DNA of 64,000 bases from CAWEYO01 sp963813315. GTDB lineage: Bacteria; Pseudomonadota; Alphaproteobacteria; Rhizobiales; Rhizobiaceae. Under the pieces are notes generated by a model, which was not told the DNA's origin, ran no database searches, and worked only from the letters and a program-made list of their open reading frames with translations. The stretch lies in assembly GCA_963813315.1 (NCBI GenBank), contig CAWEYO010000020.1, positions 248,001-312,000 of the forward strand. The letters are read 5' to 3'. The position numbers and the translations under genes were made by a program. Positions 17,004-25,696 of this stretch are shown here, one piece after another (the first letter of the stretch is position 1; the number at the start of each line of letters is the position of its first letter).

Positions 17004-17990
17004 CTACATGTTCCATCGCAGGCTCGCGGTATGAACCGGCGCGTCCCAGTATCCCAGGCTGCGGTCGTCAAGCATTGACAGCGTCATCGAACACCCGGCC
17101 ATGTCAAGTGATGTGACAAAGGAGCCAACCAGCGAACGCACGACCGTAACCCCGAGCTTTTCAAATATCTTCCGCGCGCTATTGTACATCAGATAGAGTT
17201 CCATTGACGGCGTTCCGCCGAAGCCGTTAACGAAAAGCAGTGCCGTTCCGCGTGCCGAAGCGCCAAGATCGCCGACGATTGCGCCGCAGATTTCCTCGGC
17301 AATCGCATCGGCAGTTCTCATCTTGTCGCGCCTGCGTCCGGGTTCTCCGTGAATGCCGACTCCGAACTCCATTTCATCATTGCCAAGCGCGAAAGTGGGT
17401 TTGCCGGAGGCCGGGACGGTGCAGGACGTCAGCGCCACCCCCATCGAACGCGTTGCCGCATTGACCCGGTCCCCTAACGCCTTGAGTTCGGCAAGCGGCA
17501 TGCCTTCTTCCGCGGCTGCGCCCACAACCTTTTCTACGATCAGCGTGCCGGCAACGCCCCGGCGACCGGTGGTGTATAGCGAATCCTCGACTGCCACGTC
17601 GTCATTCGTGACCACCTGCAAGATGCCGCCCGACATTTCGGCCGCCATGTCGAAGTTCATCACATCGCCCTCGTAATTCTTGACGATGAAAAGGCAGCCT
17701 GCGCCTGTATCCACTGCGGTCGCGGCCGCCGACATCTGGTCGGGCGTCGGCGAGGTGAAAACCTGGCCGGGACAGGCAGCATCCAGCATGCCGTGGCCGA
17801 CAAGCCCGGCATGAAGCGGCTCATGACCCGAGCCTCCGCCCGAGATCAACGCTACCTTGCCAGGCTTCAGCACTTTGCGGCGGACGTATTTGTGGCCATC
17901 GCCAAGAACGAGGATCTCGGAATGAGCAGCGACGAAACCGTCAAGACTTTCCGTCAGGATCGTTTCAACCGAGTTCATGAATTTTTTCAT
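17004..17990 (-). CDS. dhaK: PTS-dependent dihydroxyacetone kinase subunit DhaK
   Basis: Binds dihydroxyacetone covalently as a hemiaminal through an active-site His; DhaL-ADP then phosphorylates it to DHAP. The 328-residue product matches DhaK length. It has the N-terminal VALISGGGSGHEPLHAGLVG, the KNYEGDVMNFDMAAE segment and the substrate-binding-His motif EFGVGIHGEPG near residue 213. GGAGGAAAACAG precedes the ATG. It is the last gene of a 12-gene minus-strand operon that also supplies DhaL, an EIIA, HPr and enzyme I. The single-polypeptide ATP-dependent kinase is ruled out by the separate DhaL. Confidence 0.95.
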   Translation of the reverse strand: MKKFMNSVETILTESLDGFVAAHSEILVLGDGHKYVRRKVLKPGKVALISGGGSGHEPLHAGLVGHGMLDAACPGQVFTSPTPDQMSAAATAVDTGAGCLFIVKNYEGDVMNFDMAAEMSGGILQVVTNDDVAVEDSLYTTGRRGVAGTLIVEKVVGAAAEEGMPLAELKALGDRVNAATRSMGVALTSCTVPASGKPTFALGNDEMEFGVGIHGEPGRRRDKMRTADAIAEEICGAIVGDLGASARGTALLFVNGFGGTPSMELYLMYNSARKIFEKLGVTVVRSLVGSFVTSLDMAGCSMTLSMLDDRSLGYWDAPVHTASLRWNM

Positions 17991-18010
17991 CTGTTTTCCT
18001 CCCCGGCGCC

Positions 18011-18439
18011 TCAGTCGCCTTTCGCCGCGATGCCCGCTATCCTGTGCACGAATTCGGTGATCGCCCTGTCGAGGGCTGCATTGCGTTTGTCGTCGCCAAG
18101 GTCGGGCACAGTGAGGGACAAATGCCGCGCCCTCTTCATCCCTGCTGTGGCTGTCTCCTTGCCCGGATGGGCGGCATAGTAGGCGGAGAGGAAGCTGTCG
18201 CGCTCGGCGGGACTGAAATGGCAGACTGAGAAGATTCCCGGCAGGTGCCGCACCGGAATGGGCGTCGAATAGGCCGGACTTGTTATCTGCGTGATGAAAC
18301 TCCTGTGCTTCCCAAGCGCGTCGGCGAGACGCTGGCGCGTACCGGACGGGCGCTGATCAATTACGGCGGAGAGGATCGCCTTGTAGGCCCTGATCGCGTT
18401 GGCCGTACCGTCGGAAACTTGCTTGTCGCGTCCGTGCAT
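18011..18439 (-). CDS. Unrecognised HTH-like protein inside the dha operon
   Basis: A 142-residue protein, 6 bp after the enzyme I gene and 20 bp before dhaK, so surely co-transcribed. I do not recognise the family. Residues about 36-56 (RQRLADALGKHRSFITQIT) resemble the helix-turn-helix of Cro/XRE regulators, in which an LGVSRSFVSQIE-like helix reads DNA. A Pro-rich strand with IPVRHLPGIFSVCHFS follows, then a helical tail (RNAALDRAITEFVHRIAGI). It could be a local regulator sensing the phosphorelay or DHA; that is inference. There is no signal peptide or membrane segment. Confidence 0.75.
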   Translation of the reverse strand: MHGRDKQVSDGTANAIRAYKAILSAVIDQRPSGTRQRLADALGKHRSFITQITSPAYSTPIPVRHLPGIFSVCHFSPAERDSFLSAYYAAHPGKETATAGMKRARHLSLTVPDLGDDKRNAALDRAITEFVHRIAGIAAKGD

Positions 18440-18445
18440 GGTGAG

Positions 18446-20035
18446 CTAGACCGAAACGTCAGCGATGGCTGCCTTGCCTGCGGCAACCTGGGCTGGGGCC
18501 ATGGAAAGATCGCGAAGCCCCGCCCTCAAGAGATCAGGTATGGCAGCAGGATTACCGCCGGCGTCGCCGCAAAGACTCACCGGGATGCCCTGCTCGTGGC
18601 CGTACGTCACGATCTGTCCGATGAGGCGCAACACCGAGGGATTTGTGACGTCGTTCAGCCTGGCAACGGTTCCGTTGTCACGGGCGGCGGCCATTACGTA
18701 CTGCGTAAGATCGTTTGAGCCGATCGAGAAGAAGGCCACATCTGAAAAAAGCTCGGGCGCGATGGCGACCGACGGAACCTCTACCATGATCCCGAGCGGT
18801 GGGTTCTTGTGATCGACGCCCTCCGCGGCAAGTCTCGCTGCTTCCTCGGCGAACAGCGCCGCGGCTTGGTGATACTCATCCGGTACTGAGACCATCGGAA
18901 ACATCACCTTGAGAGCGCCGTGCACGGCCGCCCTCAGCAGTGCCCTGATCTGGATACGGAAGATTTCGGGCCGCGCCAATGAAAGCCTGATTCCGCGTTG
19001 GCCCAGGAATGGATTGCTTTCCTCCACGGTGAAGCCTGGAACCGGCTTGTCGCCTCCCGCGTCGACCGTACGTATGGTGACAGGCTTCCCGCCCGCCCAT
19101 TCGAGCACTTTCCTGTAGGCGCGATACTGCGTCTCCTCATCAGGCAGACCGGTTTTCCCGCCGAACAGGAACTCGGTCCGCATCAGCCCCACGCCATCGC
19201 AATTGGCGATATCGAACGCCTCCGTTTCAACAGGATCGGCGACGTTTACCCGCACGCGTACAGGCGTTCCATCCTTCGTCACAGCCGGCCTGGTGAGAAA
19301 ACTTTGCGCCTGGTCGCGGCGGGCGGAAAAGGCGGCCCGATTGCGCCGGAAGCGTGACAGATCGACCTCTGATGGCGCGAACACGATCTCTCCGTGCTCG
19401 GCGTCGAGCAGGGCGAAGCCAGAGGGGACGCTTGCCGGCGCGCCCAAACCGACCACCATCGGAACGCCCCGTGAGCGAGCGAGCATGGCAACATGACTGG
19501 CGGAACTTCCGCCCTTGAGTGCAATGCCGCCGCCGCTCCAGTCTGTCTCGAGGAACCGCGTGGGCGCGATATCGTCGCCATAGAGGATAGCACCGGCCGG
19601 CACAGCAATGGCGGCCTCCGACGCCAATTCCCACAAGACCTGATCGCGGATGTCGATGAGGTCGCTGGCCCGTGCCTTGAAATACTCCTCCTGTGAATTC
19701 ACGTAGCCTGCAATCTCCGCGTCAAGCGCGGCGCGCCAGGCGGCATCGGCCGTTACACCTTCGCCGATCGACAGCAGGGCCGGTGCGGTGAGTGCTTCGT
19801 CCTCGATCATCGCAAACTGGAACTCCAGAACTTCCCGCGCCTCGCCGGACAGATCGGCGATCAGGCGGCCAAGCCGCAGGGTGGCAGCGGCGAGTGCCTC
19901 CCTCAGCGCCTCCGCCTCAGCCCGGGGCGAGTCCTTCGCGGCATAGCGTGAAGACGGCCTGTCGAGATCGAACCACGGTCCTTCTGCGTAACCTGCCGAC
20001 GCCGGAATGCCGGTCAGCTCAAGCGGTTCGGACAT
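18446..20035 (-). CDS. PTS enzyme I (phosphoenolpyruvate-protein phosphotransferase), dha-specific
   Basis: Takes phosphate from PEP and passes it to HPr. The phosphoryl-accepting His lies in KGGSASHVAMLARSRGVPMV. The PEP-binding domain includes VGLMRTEFLF, GQRGIRLSLARPEIF, FFSIGSNDLTQYVMAAARDN and the catalytic Cys in VSLCGDAGG. The chosen ATG at 20035 gives 529 residues, slightly shorter than the 575 of E. coli EI; a start at 20068 would add 11 residues. It overlaps the HPr gene by 17 bp. Its place beside dhaM and dhaL implies that it serves DHA phosphorylation. Rhizobia usually carry a separate nitrogen-related EI (PtsP), which has a GAF domain; this protein has none. Confidence 0.94.
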   Translation of the reverse strand: MSEPLELTGIPASAGYAEGPWFDLDRPSSRYAAKDSPRAEAEALREALAAATLRLGRLIADLSGEAREVLEFQFAMIEDEALTAPALLSIGEGVTADAAWRAALDAEIAGYVNSQEEYFKARASDLIDIRDQVLWELASEAAIAVPAGAILYGDDIAPTRFLETDWSGGGIALKGGSSASHVAMLARSRGVPMVVGLGAPASVPSGFALLDAEHGEIVFAPSEVDLSRFRRNRAAFSARRDQAQSFLTRPAVTKDGTPVRVRVNVADPVETEAFDIANCDGVGLMRTEFLFGGKTGLPDEETQYRAYRKVLEWAGGKPVTIRTVDAGGDKPVPGFTVEESNPFLGQRGIRLSLARPEIFRIQIRALLRAAVHGALKVMFPMVSVPDEYHQAAALFAEEAARLAAEGVDHKNPPLGIMVEVPSVAIAPELFSDVAFFSIGSNDLTQYVMAAARDNGTVARLNDVTNPSVLRLIGQIVTYGHEQGIPVSLCGDAGGNPAAIPDLLRAGLRDLSMAPAQVAAGKAAIADVSV

Positions 20036-20345
20036 TCGCTTCGTCCTCACGCAAATCACCCGCTTCATGCTCGTCGAAGCCGCGCTCCACGAGCTCCACC
20101 AGCGCCCTTATTGCCTCGGAGGCTTCGTCGCCGGTCGCGCGCAGATAAAGCATTGTTCCCTTGGGCGCCTTGGCCGCCATGACTTTCACGATGCTCTTTG
20201 CGTCAAACCAGGGACCATCCCCCGACAGGGCCACCTCGACGCGCGCGGCAAAGGTCTTTGCGAGCTTGGTGAATTTGACCGACGGCCGCGCGTGAAGGCC
20301 CACTTCGTGGGTGATCAAGACCTTGGCTTCGGCTGTCCTGGACAT
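20019..20345 (-). CDS. HPr-like phosphocarrier, dha-specific
   Basis: A 108-residue HPr with the active-site His in VGLHARPSVKFTKLA (residue about 17) and a Ser in DAKSIVKVMAAKAPKGT at the regulatory position of classical HPr. It would carry phosphate from the adjacent enzyme I to the DhaM-type EIIA. In E. coli the corresponding HPr and EI parts are fused within DhaM; here they are separate genes. A 20-residue acidic tail (ERGFDEHEAGDLREDEANV) extends past the usual HPr end and overlaps the EI start. Confidence 0.9.
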   Translation of the reverse strand: MSRTAEAKVLITHEVGLHARPSVKFTKLAKTFAARVEVALSGDGPWFDAKSIVKVMAAKAPKGTMLYLRATGDEASEAIRALVELVERGFDEHEAGDLREDEANVRTA

Positions 20346-20373
20346 CTGGATTCCCTGCTGATGCCTTGCTTCG

Positions 20374-20763
20374 TTACGCCGGTGACAATTCGTGTGCAGT
20401 CGCTACCACCTCGCGCAGCGATGCACCACCGGATGCTTCCGTGGCCGCCATCACAGCGCCCTCGACGATCGGCGCATTGCAAACCACGATGCGGTGTGAT
20501 CGCGGCTCTCCAATGATCTCAATCGCCATTTCGCTGTTCGTCTCGGCCCCACCCAGATCGACAAGCACGGCCACCCCGGCATCGGACCAGGCTTGTTCGA
20601 TCGCTTCAACGATTGCCCCGACCGACGTCCCTAGTCCGCCCTCGGGATTGCCGCCGCACCAGGCAAGCGGCACCTCCGAGCCCACCATCTGGCGCACCAT
20701 GTCAGCCGTGCCTTGGGCTACCAGCGGCGAATGCGAAACGATGACGATCCCGACATTCGTCAT
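20374..20763 (-). CDS. dhaM: DhaM-type EIIA phosphotransferase
   Basis: A 129-residue mannose-family EIIA domain that receives phosphate from HPr and re-phosphorylates ADP bound to DhaL. The N-terminus is NVGIVIVSHSPLVAQGTADM, with the phosphorylated His at residue 10. GGLGTSVGAIVEAIEQAW and VLVDLGGAETNSEMAIE follow, as in DhaM. It contains only the EIIA part; the HPr and EI domains fused in E. coli DhaM are encoded by the next two genes. It overlaps dhaL by ATGA. Confidence 0.93.
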   Translation of the reverse strand: MTNVGIVIVSHSPLVAQGTADMVRQMVGSEVPLAWCGGNPEGGLGTSVGAIVEAIEQAWSDAGVAVLVDLGGAETNSEMAIEIIGEPRSHRIVVCNAPIVEGAVMAATEASGGASLREVVATAHELSPA

Positions 20764-21380
20764 GCGGCTCTCCCAAGCGTTTCAGCCACGGCGCGGATCA
20801 AGAGCGCCGACGAACGCGCGCCCGGGTCCATATGCCCGATCGAGCGGTCGCCAAGAAAAGACGCTCGGCCGCGGATTGCCTTCATCGGCACAGTGGCTTC
20901 CGCCGCCCTGTCTGCCTTCGCGACAATCTCGCTTGACGATGCACCTGCCAGAAGCGCTGAGCTTACTGGATAAAGCACATCCAGCATGGTCTTCTGGCCC
21001 GCCTGCGATTTGCCTCGCGCTGCGACCGCGTCAACAGCCTTGCCGAATGCGGCTTCGAGATCGCCTGGGCTCGCCGGGTCGGGCAGTTCCTTGCCCATCG
21101 CCATGAAAAAGGTGCCGTAAAGCGGGCCCGACGCGCCGCCGACCGTCATCACCAGTTTCGTTCCGATAGCCCTCAGCGCATCCGGTAGACGCTGCGCGGC
21201 CAATGCGGGCAGCTCGGCGCGCACGGCCTCGAAGCCGCGCTTCATATTCGTGCCATGGTCGCCGTCGCCGATTGCCCGGTCAAGTTCGGTAAGTTCGTCC
21301 GCGTGAGCCGCTATCGTATCGGCCATGGTTTCGATCAACCTGCCGAGGTCCATACGTTCCAGGGCGTGCGATCCTGTCAT
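20760..21380 (-). CDS. dhaL: Dihydroxyacetone kinase subunit DhaL
   Basis: ADP-binding subunit that transfers phosphate to DHA held by DhaK. The 206-residue product has the Mg-ADP ligands in ELDRAIGDGDHGTNMKRGF, plus TVGGASGPLYGTFFMAMG and the C-terminal LGDRSIGHMDPGARSSALL. All are typical of the PTS-linked DhaL. It starts within an ATGA overlap at the end of the upstream ABC ATPase gene. That coupling between transporter and kinase genes supports a single uptake-and-phosphorylation pathway. Confidence 0.95.
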   Translation of the reverse strand: MTGSHALERMDLGRLIETMADTIAAHADELTELDRAIGDGDHGTNMKRGFEAVRAELPALAAQRLPDALRAIGTKLVMTVGGASGPLYGTFFMAMGKELPDPASPGDLEAAFGKAVDAVAARGKSQAGQKTMLDVLYPVSSALLAGASSSEIVAKADRAAEATVPMKAIRGRASFLGDRSIGHMDPGARSSALLIRAVAETLGRAA

Positions 21381-22396
21381 GACCGTCCAATCCTGTCGCC
21401 TTCGCCATCGAAATAGAGAGGCGATTTGTATCGAATTGTAACAGCGTCGCCTTTCCTAAACGGCGTGTCCGTGTCGACCAGAGTGACAAGCTTCGTGTCC
21501 TTGACCGTCACGTGAAGATGGTTCTGGTCCCCCAGATGCTCGACCCAGTCAACAACCCCGTCGGCATGACCGTTCGGTGCCTTCGCGATGGTCAGGTGTT
21601 CGGTGCGCGCGCCGATCGTCTTTGTTCCGAGCGGCGCGGCCGCGTCTGGAAGCAGCTTTGCCGGTAGCAGGTTGATCCGTGGCTGGCCGAGCCGGGCTGC
21701 GACGTGCACATTGGCAGGCTCGGCATAGATGACCCGAGGCGAGCCGATCTGAACCAGCTCACCCTCTGACAGGATGCCGATCCGGTCGGCCATGGTCATC
21801 GCCTCGATCTGGTCGTGCGTGACATAAAGGATGGTCGCCCCTAGCTCGACCTGGATGCGCTTCAGCTCCAGCCTGAGCTCTGCCCGGAGCTTGGCATCGA
21901 GTGAGGACAGCGGCTCGTCCATCAGGAACACGGCCGGCTTTCGCACCAGCGCACGGCCGATCGCTACGCGCTGCATTTCGCCGCCGGAAAGCCTGGTAGC
22001 GCGACTGCCGAGCTTGTGGTCGATCCTAACCAGCCGCGCAACGTCGTCCACTCTGCGGCGGATATGATCCTCTGGCATTTTGCGTGCCGGGGAGCGCAGC
22101 GGAAAGGCGAGATTTTCGTATACTGAGAGATGCGGATAAAGCGAATACTGCTGAAAGACGAAGGCGATGTCGCGCGCTGCGGGCTCAAGCTTCGTCACGT
22201 CACGGCCGGCGATCTCGATTGTGCCGGTATCGGGCCGCTCCAATCCGGCAATCAGCCTGAGCGTTGTCGTCTTGCCCGCCCCGGTGGGCCCGAGCAGCAC
22301 GACGAACTCGGCATTGGCGATGCTCAAATCGAGACTGTTCACCGCCGGCGTTTCGCCAAAGCTCTTGGTGACGCCTTTCAGCGCGACGTTAGCCAC
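21377..22396 (-). CDS. ABC transporter ATP-binding protein (glycerol/sugar type)
   Basis: MalK/UgpC-like ATPase. Walker A is GPTGAGKTT (the family consensus has GPSGCGKST). The Q-loop is VFQQYSLYPHLSV, the signature LSGGEMQRVAIGRA and Walker B VFLMDEPLSSLDA. A C-terminal OB-like domain ends in IRYKSPLYFDGEGDRIG. The GTG at 22396, directly before ANVALKGVTKSFGE, gives 339 residues and overlaps the upstream ATPase gene by 8 bp; longer ATG starts would run back through that gene. Paired with a second ATPase, as in the rhizobial glycerol importer GlpSTPQV. Confidence 0.92.
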   Translation of the reverse strand: MANVALKGVTKSFGETPAVNSLDLSIANAEFVVLLGPTGAGKTTTLRLIAGLERPDTGTIEIAGRDVTKLEPAARDIAFVFQQYSLYPHLSVYENLAFPLRSPARKMPEDHIRRRVDDVARLVRIDHKLGSRATRLSGGEMQRVAIGRALVRKPAVFLMDEPLSSLDAKLRAELRLELKRIQVELGATILYVTHDQIEAMTMADRIGILSEGELVQIGSPRVIYAEPANVHVAARLGQPRINLLPAKLLPDAAAPLGTKTIGARTEHLTIAKAPNGHADGVVDWVEHLGDQNHLHVTVKDTKLVTLVDTDTPFRKGDAVTIRYKSPLYFDGEGDRIGRS

Positions 22397-23486
22397 GGTG
22401 GCCTCCGCTGTGCATGGTCGTGCCGATTGCGCGTCCGGACTCCTGGTCGAAGATGGACAGCCGCGCTGAGTTGAACGATAGGCCGACAGGTTCTCCGATC
22501 GCCAGCGACCGATCTGCCGGCACGCGCGCCTTGATAAGGCCTTCCGCGGTTTCCACCGCCACGATCTGCGTCGTGCCGAGATATTCGGTGCCAAATACCG
22601 CGCCGCGGAGCTTCGACGCGTCGTCGAACCGGATGTGCTCGGGGCGAACTCCAAGCGAGAGCTCCGATGGTGCTACATCTTCGCGCAACTCGGGCACAGC
22701 GATCGAAGCGCCTTGCACCACAATCTCTCTGGCGCCCTTCGCAAGTCCTCCCCGGAACGGCAGGAAATTCATGGGCGGGGAGCCGATGAAGTCTGCCACG
22801 AACATCGAAACAGGCCGGTCATAGATCTGTTGCGGCGTGCCGAACTGCTCGATGACGCCGTTGTTCATCACCGCGATCTTGTCCGCCATCGCCATGGCTT
22901 CCATCTGATCGTGCGTCACATAGACGGTGGTGGCGTGAATCCGGGTGTGCAGCTCGCGCAGCTCGTGCACCATCAGGTCGCGGAACTCGGTGTCGAGCGT
23001 GCCGAGCGGTTCGTCCATAAGGAAGCATTTCGGCCGCCGCACGATGGCCCTGCCAAGTGCGACGCGCTGGCGATCTCCGCCGGCAAGACCCGAGACCGGC
23101 TTGTCGAGCAGATGGTCGATCCTCAAGAGCCGCGCAGTCTCCGCCACGCGGGCGCGAATTTCCGCCCTCGGTGTTCCCTGGGCAAGTAGCGGGAAGCCGA
23201 TGTTCTTCCGGACATTCATATGCGGGTAGAGCGCGAAAAGCTGGAAGACGAACGCGATGTCACGCTCCCGCGCGCGCCGCATGGTGACGTCCTCGCTGCC
23301 AAGCATGATGCGGCCGGAGGTAGGCAGCTCCAGTCCAGCGATCATCCTCAGCGTCGTCGTCTTGCCGCAGCCGGATGGTCCCAGCATCACGAAGAACTCG
23401 CCGTCTTCGACGACGAAATCCGAATTGAGGACCGCGACGAACGATCCGAACTGCTTTTTCAGTTGCTCCGCTCGGATTTCGGCCAC
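22389..23486 (-). CDS. ABC transporter ATP-binding protein with a LAGGD signature
   Basis: Second MalK-like ATPase of the importer, 365 residues. Walker A is GPSGCGKTTT, the Q-loop VFQLFALYPHMNV and Walker B FLMDEPLGTLD. The ABC signature reads GLAGGDRQRVALGRA in place of the canonical LSGGQ, so one composite nucleotide site of the heterodimer may be less active. The C-terminal TOBE-like region includes LGVRPEHIRFDD. It is followed by the partner ATPase (8 bp overlap) and lies 4 bp after the small membrane-protein gene. Confidence 0.92.
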   Translation of the reverse strand: MAEIRAEQLKKQFGSFVAVLNSDFVVEDGEFFVMLGPSGCGKTTTLRMIAGLELPTSGRIMLGSEDVTMRRARERDIAFVFQLFALYPHMNVRKNIGFPLLAQGTPRAEIRARVAETARLLRIDHLLDKPVSGLAGGDRQRVALGRAIVRRPKCFLMDEPLGTLDTEFRDLMVHELRELHTRIHATTVYVTHDQMEAMAMADKIAVMNNGVIEQFGTPQQIYDRPVSMFVADFIGSPPMNFLPFRGGLAKGAREIVVQGASIAVPELREDVAPSELSLGVRPEHIRFDDASKLRGAVFGTEYLGTTQIVAVETAEGLIKARVPADRSLAIGEPVGLSFNSARLSIFDQESGRAIGTTMHSGGHRG

Positions 23487-23490
23487 CAGA

Positions 23491-23694
23491 TTACTCCGGG
23501 AACTTCGAGACGATGACGAACATTGCGGTCCCCGCGAGCATGGTAACGAAGGACCATGTGTAGAGGGACAGCGCGAAAGGCTGAAACAGCATCAGGAAGC
23601 CGATCCCGATAATCGCCGTCGCGACGATTTCGAGAAAGCCACGCCGAAGCCAAAGTTGCCGGTGTGCAGGTCTGGTCGCGGGAGGCTTGCTCAT
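23491..23694 (-). CDS. Small membrane protein of the ABC importer operon (DUF2160-like)
   Basis: A 67-residue protein with two hydrophobic helices (IVATAIIGIGFLMLF and SFVTMLAGTAMFVIVSKF). The ATG overlaps the stop codon of the permease gene by ATGA. Small membrane proteins annotated DUF2160 accompany glycerol-type ABC importers in rhizobia; position and topology match, but the family call is from memory. It may be an accessory of the permease pair. Confidence 0.7.
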   Translation of the reverse strand: MSKPPATRPAHRQLWLRRGFLEIVATAIIGIGFLMLFQPFALSLYTWSFVTMLAGTAMFVIVSKFPE

Positions 23695-24638
23695 TTCCGC
23701 ACCGCTCCGAAGGTGATGCCGCGCAGGAGATGCTTCCTGAGCAGGATCGTGAATACGAGGATCGGAACCAGGAAGATCGTGGTACCGGCGGCAACCGCCG
23801 GCCAGTCCATGCCCCCTTCGCCGATGATCGTTGGAATGAAAGGTGGCGCTGTCTGCGCTTCGCCGGAAGTGAGCAGCACCGCGAAGGCGTATTCGTTCCA
23901 GGCGAAAATCAAACAGAAGATGGCGGTGGCAGCGATTCCCGTCGTGGCCTGAGGCAGGACGACCTTCCGGAAGGCTTGAAGGCGCGTGTACCCGTCGATC
24001 ATCGCCGCTTCCTCGTATTCGCGCGGTATCTCGTCGATGAATCCCTTCAACAGCCAGACCGCGAGCGACACATTGACGGCCGTATAGAGCAGGATCATCC
24101 CAAGGGCGGTGTCGGAAAGCCCGAGTTCGCGATACATGAGGTAGATCGGGATCGCGACCGCGATCGGTGGCATCATGCGCGTCGACAGGATGAAGAAGAG
24201 CAGGTCGTCGGCCAGCGGAACCTTGAAGCGCGAGAAACCATAGGCCGCAAGCGTTCCGAGAAAGACTGCAAGGAAAGTCGAACTGAACGCGATGATCATC
24301 GAGTTCTGGAACCGAGGCCAATAGTTGGACGGCCCGGCGATGACCATGTTGCGGCTTCGCGTGACCGCGTCGCAGGTCGAGGTCGGCTCCCCGAGGGACC
24401 GAATGTACTCGGGCGTTTGGCGCGTGCGAGTCGTAAACAAATTGCAGTAACCCTCGAGACTCGGCGTGAAGACGACCTTCGGCGGATAGCTGATGGAATC
24501 CGGCGGCGACTTGAAGGAGGTCATGACGATCCAGACGAGCGGTATCATCGAAACAAGCGCGTAGAGGACGACGACCGCACCGGCCACGCGCTTGCTCGTC
24601 TCACTCGGCTCGACAACGGAGTGGGCGGTAGCACTCAT
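23691..24638 (-). CDS. ABC transporter permease, second subunit
   Basis: Inner-membrane permease of the carbohydrate (CUT1) type, 315 residues, about six helices. The EAA loop that contacts the ATPase is PREYEEAAMIDGYTRLQAF. A long periplasmic loop follows the first helix, with two Cys (EGYCNLFTTR and STCDAVTRS). The ATG at 24638 is chosen because it overlaps the previous permease stop by ATGA. The substrate is inferred from the operon to be glycerol, dihydroxyacetone or a related polyol. Confidence 0.92.
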   Translation of the reverse strand: MSATAHSVVEPSETSKRVAGAVVVLYALVSMIPLVWIVMTSFKSPPDSISYPPKVVFTPSLEGYCNLFTTRTRQTPEYIRSLGEPTSTCDAVTRSRNMVIAGPSNYWPRFQNSMIIAFSSTFLAVFLGTLAAYGFSRFKVPLADDLLFFILSTRMMPPIAVAIPIYLMYRELGLSDTALGMILLYTAVNVSLAVWLLKGFIDEIPREYEEAAMIDGYTRLQAFRKVVLPQATTGIAATAIFCLIFAWNEYAFAVLLTSGEAQTAPPFIPTIIGEGGMDWPAVAAGTTIFLVPILVFTILLRKHLLRGITFGAVRK

Positions 24639-25633
24639 CTGTTTTTGACCCGGTTGAGTGCCTTCACGTAGATGTTGGCAAGGCCGAACACGGCCACGAA
24701 GAGTATGATGGCGAAGGCGGACGAGAATCCGGTCCGCCACTTCTCGAAGGCTTCACGCTTAAGCGTGATCGAGGCGACCTCGGTGGTCGAGCCCGGCCCG
24801 CCGCCTGTCAGCAGGTTCACCATGTCGAACATCTTGAAGTTCTCGATGCCCCGGAAGAGCACGGCCAGCATGATGAACGGCAACGCCAAGGGGAGCGTGA
24901 TCGACCAGAACTGCCGCCAGTTCGAGGCGCGGTCGACCTCGGCCGCCTCGTAGATATAGTCCGGTATGGCCCGCAGGCCCGCGAGGCAAATAAGCATCAC
25001 GTAGGGTGTCCACATCCATGTATCGACGATGATGATCGCCCAAGGCGACAGCGACACGGAGCCGAGCATTTCGAAGGAAGACGGCGGTATGCCCGTTAAG
25101 AAGGAAACAACATAGTTGAACAGGCCGATTTGCGGCTGGTAGAGGAAGCGCCAGAAATTCCCGACGACAGCGGGCGACAGCATCATGGGGATGAGGATGA
25201 TGGTCGTCCAGAAGGCATGGCCGCGAAATCGCCGGTCGATCAGATAGGCGAGCGTGAAGCCGATCAGCGTCTCCAGAAGGATGGTCCAGAAGACGAAATG
25301 CGCCGTCGTCTGCATGGCGATCCAGATGTCGCTGTCGGTCAGTATGCGTTGATAGTTGCCCAATCCCACATTCACGAGCTCGGCGTTTGGCCGGTTGGCG
25401 CGATAGTTGGTGAAAGAAAGCCGTACTGCCCAGATCAAGGGAAAGATGTTGATTGCAAGCAGGAGCAGGATCGTCGGCGCGATGAACAGCCAGGCAACCA
25501 CCCGGTCGCTCAAGCCGCGAACCTGCCGCGCAAGCGTCTCGGGCGTGGCGCGGGCGGCGGCTGCCGCTCCCCTTTCCAGGATGGATGCGTCGGTCTCGGT
25601 CACGACGGATTTTCCGCTGGGCGTTTCGTTCAT
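24635..25633 (-). CDS. ABC transporter permease, first subunit
   Basis: CUT1-type permease, 332 residues. A roughly 45-residue cytoplasmic N-terminus precedes the first helix (VVAWLFIAPTILLLLAINIF). The EAA-like loop is IYEAAEVDRASNWRQFWSI. It is preceded by the binding-protein gene at 64 bp and followed by the second permease with an ATGA overlap. Confidence 0.92.
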   Translation of the reverse strand: MNETPSGKSVVTETDASILERGAAAAARATPETLARQVRGLSDRVVAWLFIAPTILLLLAINIFPLIWAVRLSFTNYRANRPNAELVNVGLGNYQRILTDSDIWIAMQTTAHFVFWTILLETLIGFTLAYLIDRRFRGHAFWTTIILIPMMLSPAVVGNFWRFLYQPQIGLFNYVVSFLTGIPPSSFEMLGSVSLSPWAIIIVDTWMWTPYVMLICLAGLRAIPDYIYEAAEVDRASNWRQFWSITLPLALPFIMLAVLFRGIENFKMFDMVNLLTGGGPGSTTEVASITLKREAFEKWRTGFSSAFAIILFVAVFGLANIYVKALNRVKNR

Positions 25634-25696
25634 TGCGAGGCAACTCCGTCCCGCGCCAGACTAGCACGACGCGGGACGGGGCTGGGAGGATCGCGG

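Noticed and set aside
22397..22654. A longer N-terminus for the ABC ATPase starting at 22654
   Set aside because: The added residues are the other frame of the upstream ATPase gene, and the conserved ATPase start lies at the GTG at 22396.
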